Source: JBGTIS01 sp041745535
GTDB taxonomy: Bacteria > Bacteroidota > Bacteroidia > Cytophagales > Cyclobacteriaceae
Direction: 5' to 3'
DNA length: 33,991 bases
Assembly: GCA_041745535.1 (NCBI GenBank)
Contig: JBGTIS010000056.1
Location: 1 to 33,991, forward strand
The notes below the pieces were generated by a model. It was not told the origin of the DNA. It ran no database searches and was given only the letters and a program-made list of their open reading frames with translations. Made by a program: the position numbers and the translations under genes. Below, in pieces: positions 33,322-33,991 of this stretch (within the stretch, counting starts at the first letter, position 1; each line of letters begins with the position of its first letter).

Positions 33322-33366
33322 AATCCTCATAACTGTTTGTAAATCAAACAGTTATGAGGATTTTTT
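33322..33366 (+). terminator. Intrinsic terminator of the tRNA unit
   Basis: A perfect 18-bp stem (33322-33339 with 33345-33362), loop TAAAT, then T to 33366. It is the longest hairpin in the window. Confidence 0.9.
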
Positions 33367-33541
33367 ATTTTTAAACTGACAGTTTTACTGACAAATTTTT
33401 TTTGTACTTTCCTTTTCACAGTAAAGCTAATTTGAATAAATTATAGTTGTTAGATGTAAATCTGAAGTTTTTATTATTAAATCGGTCGCTTACATGGTAT
33501 TTGGAGAGGAATTTAAACATTTTATATCTTCAAGCTTGGTA

Positions 33542-33559
33542 TTGAGTTAGTCAACTCAA
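33542..33559 (+). promoter_or_regulatory. Palindromic operator upstream of the antitoxin gene
   Basis: Inverted repeat TTGAGTT-AGTC-AACTCAA with perfect 7-bp arms, ending 16 bp before the antitoxin start codon. Type II antitoxins usually repress their own operon from such a site. The assignment is inference from position and symmetry. Confidence 0.5.
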
Positions 33560-33575
33560 ATTAAAATATAAAACA

Positions 33576-33881
33576 ATGACTAAAGCCGTAAAACTCATGC
33601 TGGAAGAAGAACTGACAAAGAAATACGAAAGCCTGCCTTCAGACGAAAAAAAAAAGCTTATGGAGATGATACAGGATTTGCTACAGGCAGAATCTTCATG
33701 GACATCACTCAAGGATATTATTAGCCGTCTGGCTCAGAAAGAGGCAAAAGAACAGCAAAACCCATTAACGGGCCGTCGCCCTTCTCAGTTTGGCAGTGCG
33801 AAAGGTAAGATTAAAATAGCCGATAATTTTACGAATCCACGCCGGGATGCGCCATTGGATGATTTTGCTGAATACCAATGA
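33576..33881 (+). CDS. VapB-like antitoxin (DUF2281-type C-terminus)
   Basis: A 101-residue protein with a helical, charged N-terminus (AVKLMLEEELTKKYESLP) that should dimerise or bind DNA. Its C-terminus, FGSAKGKIKIADNF followed by APLDDFAEY, is the toxin-neutralising tail typical of antitoxins paired with VapC/PIN toxins. Between ADNF and APLDDF it has TNPRRD, where relatives generally go almost directly from one to the other, which looks like a small in-frame insertion. The stop overlaps the ATG of the toxin reading frame (ATGA). The toxin gene is broken, so this antitoxin is probably an orphan. Confidence 0.75.
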   Translation: MTKAVKLMLEEELTKKYESLPSDEKKKLMEMIQDLLQAESSWTSLKDIISRLAQKEAKEQQNPLTGRRPSQFGSAKGKIKIADNFTNPRRDAPLDDFAEYQ

Positions 33882-33991
33882 AGACATATTTAATTGACAC
33901 CCAAATTTTTCTCTGGTATTGCTACTGGCGATAAACGCTTGAGCGCAGACGTACGCAATATCATTGAAAGTAAATCTGCTCAGCGATAATT
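33878..33991 (+). pseudogene. VapC/PIN-domain toxin, frameshifted and cut by the window edge
   Basis: The ATG overlaps the antitoxin stop (ATGA). The first 14 codons give MKTYLIDTQIFLWY, the standard PIN N-terminus with the first catalytic Asp in LIDTQIFLW. The frame then closes at TAA 33932-33934. Shifting by one base at about 33920 restores ATGDKRLSADVRNIIESKS, the expected continuation of VapC, until another stop at 33987-33989. A one-base insertion therefore breaks the gene, and a second lesion near 33981-33989 is possible. The rest lies outside the window. Confidence 0.75.

Noticed and set aside
1..33991. CRISPR array, insertion sequence, prophage, rRNA or riboswitch
   Set aside because: No regular spaced repeats, transposase or phage genes, rRNA segments or recognised riboswitch cores were seen.

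Overview
The window reads as a chromosomal segment from a member of the Bacteroidota, most likely the order Cytophagales. The evidence is an AT-rich background, almost no Shine-Dalgarno sequences, repeated promoter matches of the Bacteroidota form TTG/TTTG-N19-20-TAnnTTTG, a short 287-residue primary sigma factor without region 1.1, a Bacteroidota-type START-like protein, and a long LptF/G-type permease. The order-level placement is an inference from overall gene content.

Left part (1-10400, nearly all minus strand). A small heat-shock protein gene has a duplicated dyad element upstream. It is followed by a four-gene set of arsenosugar type (AhpD-like protein, ArsS radical SAM enzyme, membrane-anchored rhodanese, TIGR04282-type transferase). 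The arsenite methyltransferase ArsM usually expected with it is not in the window. Upstream lies a three-gene set of membrane glycosyltransferases (DPM1-like GT2, cellulose-synthase-like GT2, polytopic mannosyltransferase-like). Beyond that are an OmpR-type response regulator with its histidine kinase and a peroxiredoxin-like protein.

Middle (10400-18700). This part holds an M19 dipeptidase lipoprotein, a HupE/UreJ-type membrane protein, an SRPBCC protein followed directly by the 3' remnant of a GNAT acetyltransferase gene, and a compact minus-strand exopolysaccharide operon (initiating sugar-phosphate transferase, AlgD-like GDP-mannose dehydrogenase, GT4). A gene-free AT-rich stretch of about 610 bp and a tRNA-Met follow.

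Right part (18700-33317). This is mostly housekeeping: START-like protein, LptF/G-type permease, rpsO, pnp, rpoD and trxB on the plus strand; then GNAT, PhoH-like ATPase, rhomboid protease, polyprenyl synthase, RNase R, a DEDD exonuclease and dcd on the minus strand. tRNA-Leu(CAA), tRNA-Gly(GCC) and tRNA-Leu(TAA) are interspersed, with several strong intrinsic terminators.

Right edge (33317-33991). Directly after the tRNA-Leu terminator sits a VapB-like antitoxin with a palindromic operator. The overlapping VapC/PIN toxin gene is broken by a frameshift after 14 codons. The most notable points are the ArsM-less arsenosugar set next to a polyprenyl-sugar glycosylation set, the duplicated hsp20 operator, the orphaned antitoxin, and the unannotated GNAT remnant. 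I found no CRISPR array, insertion sequence or prophage.
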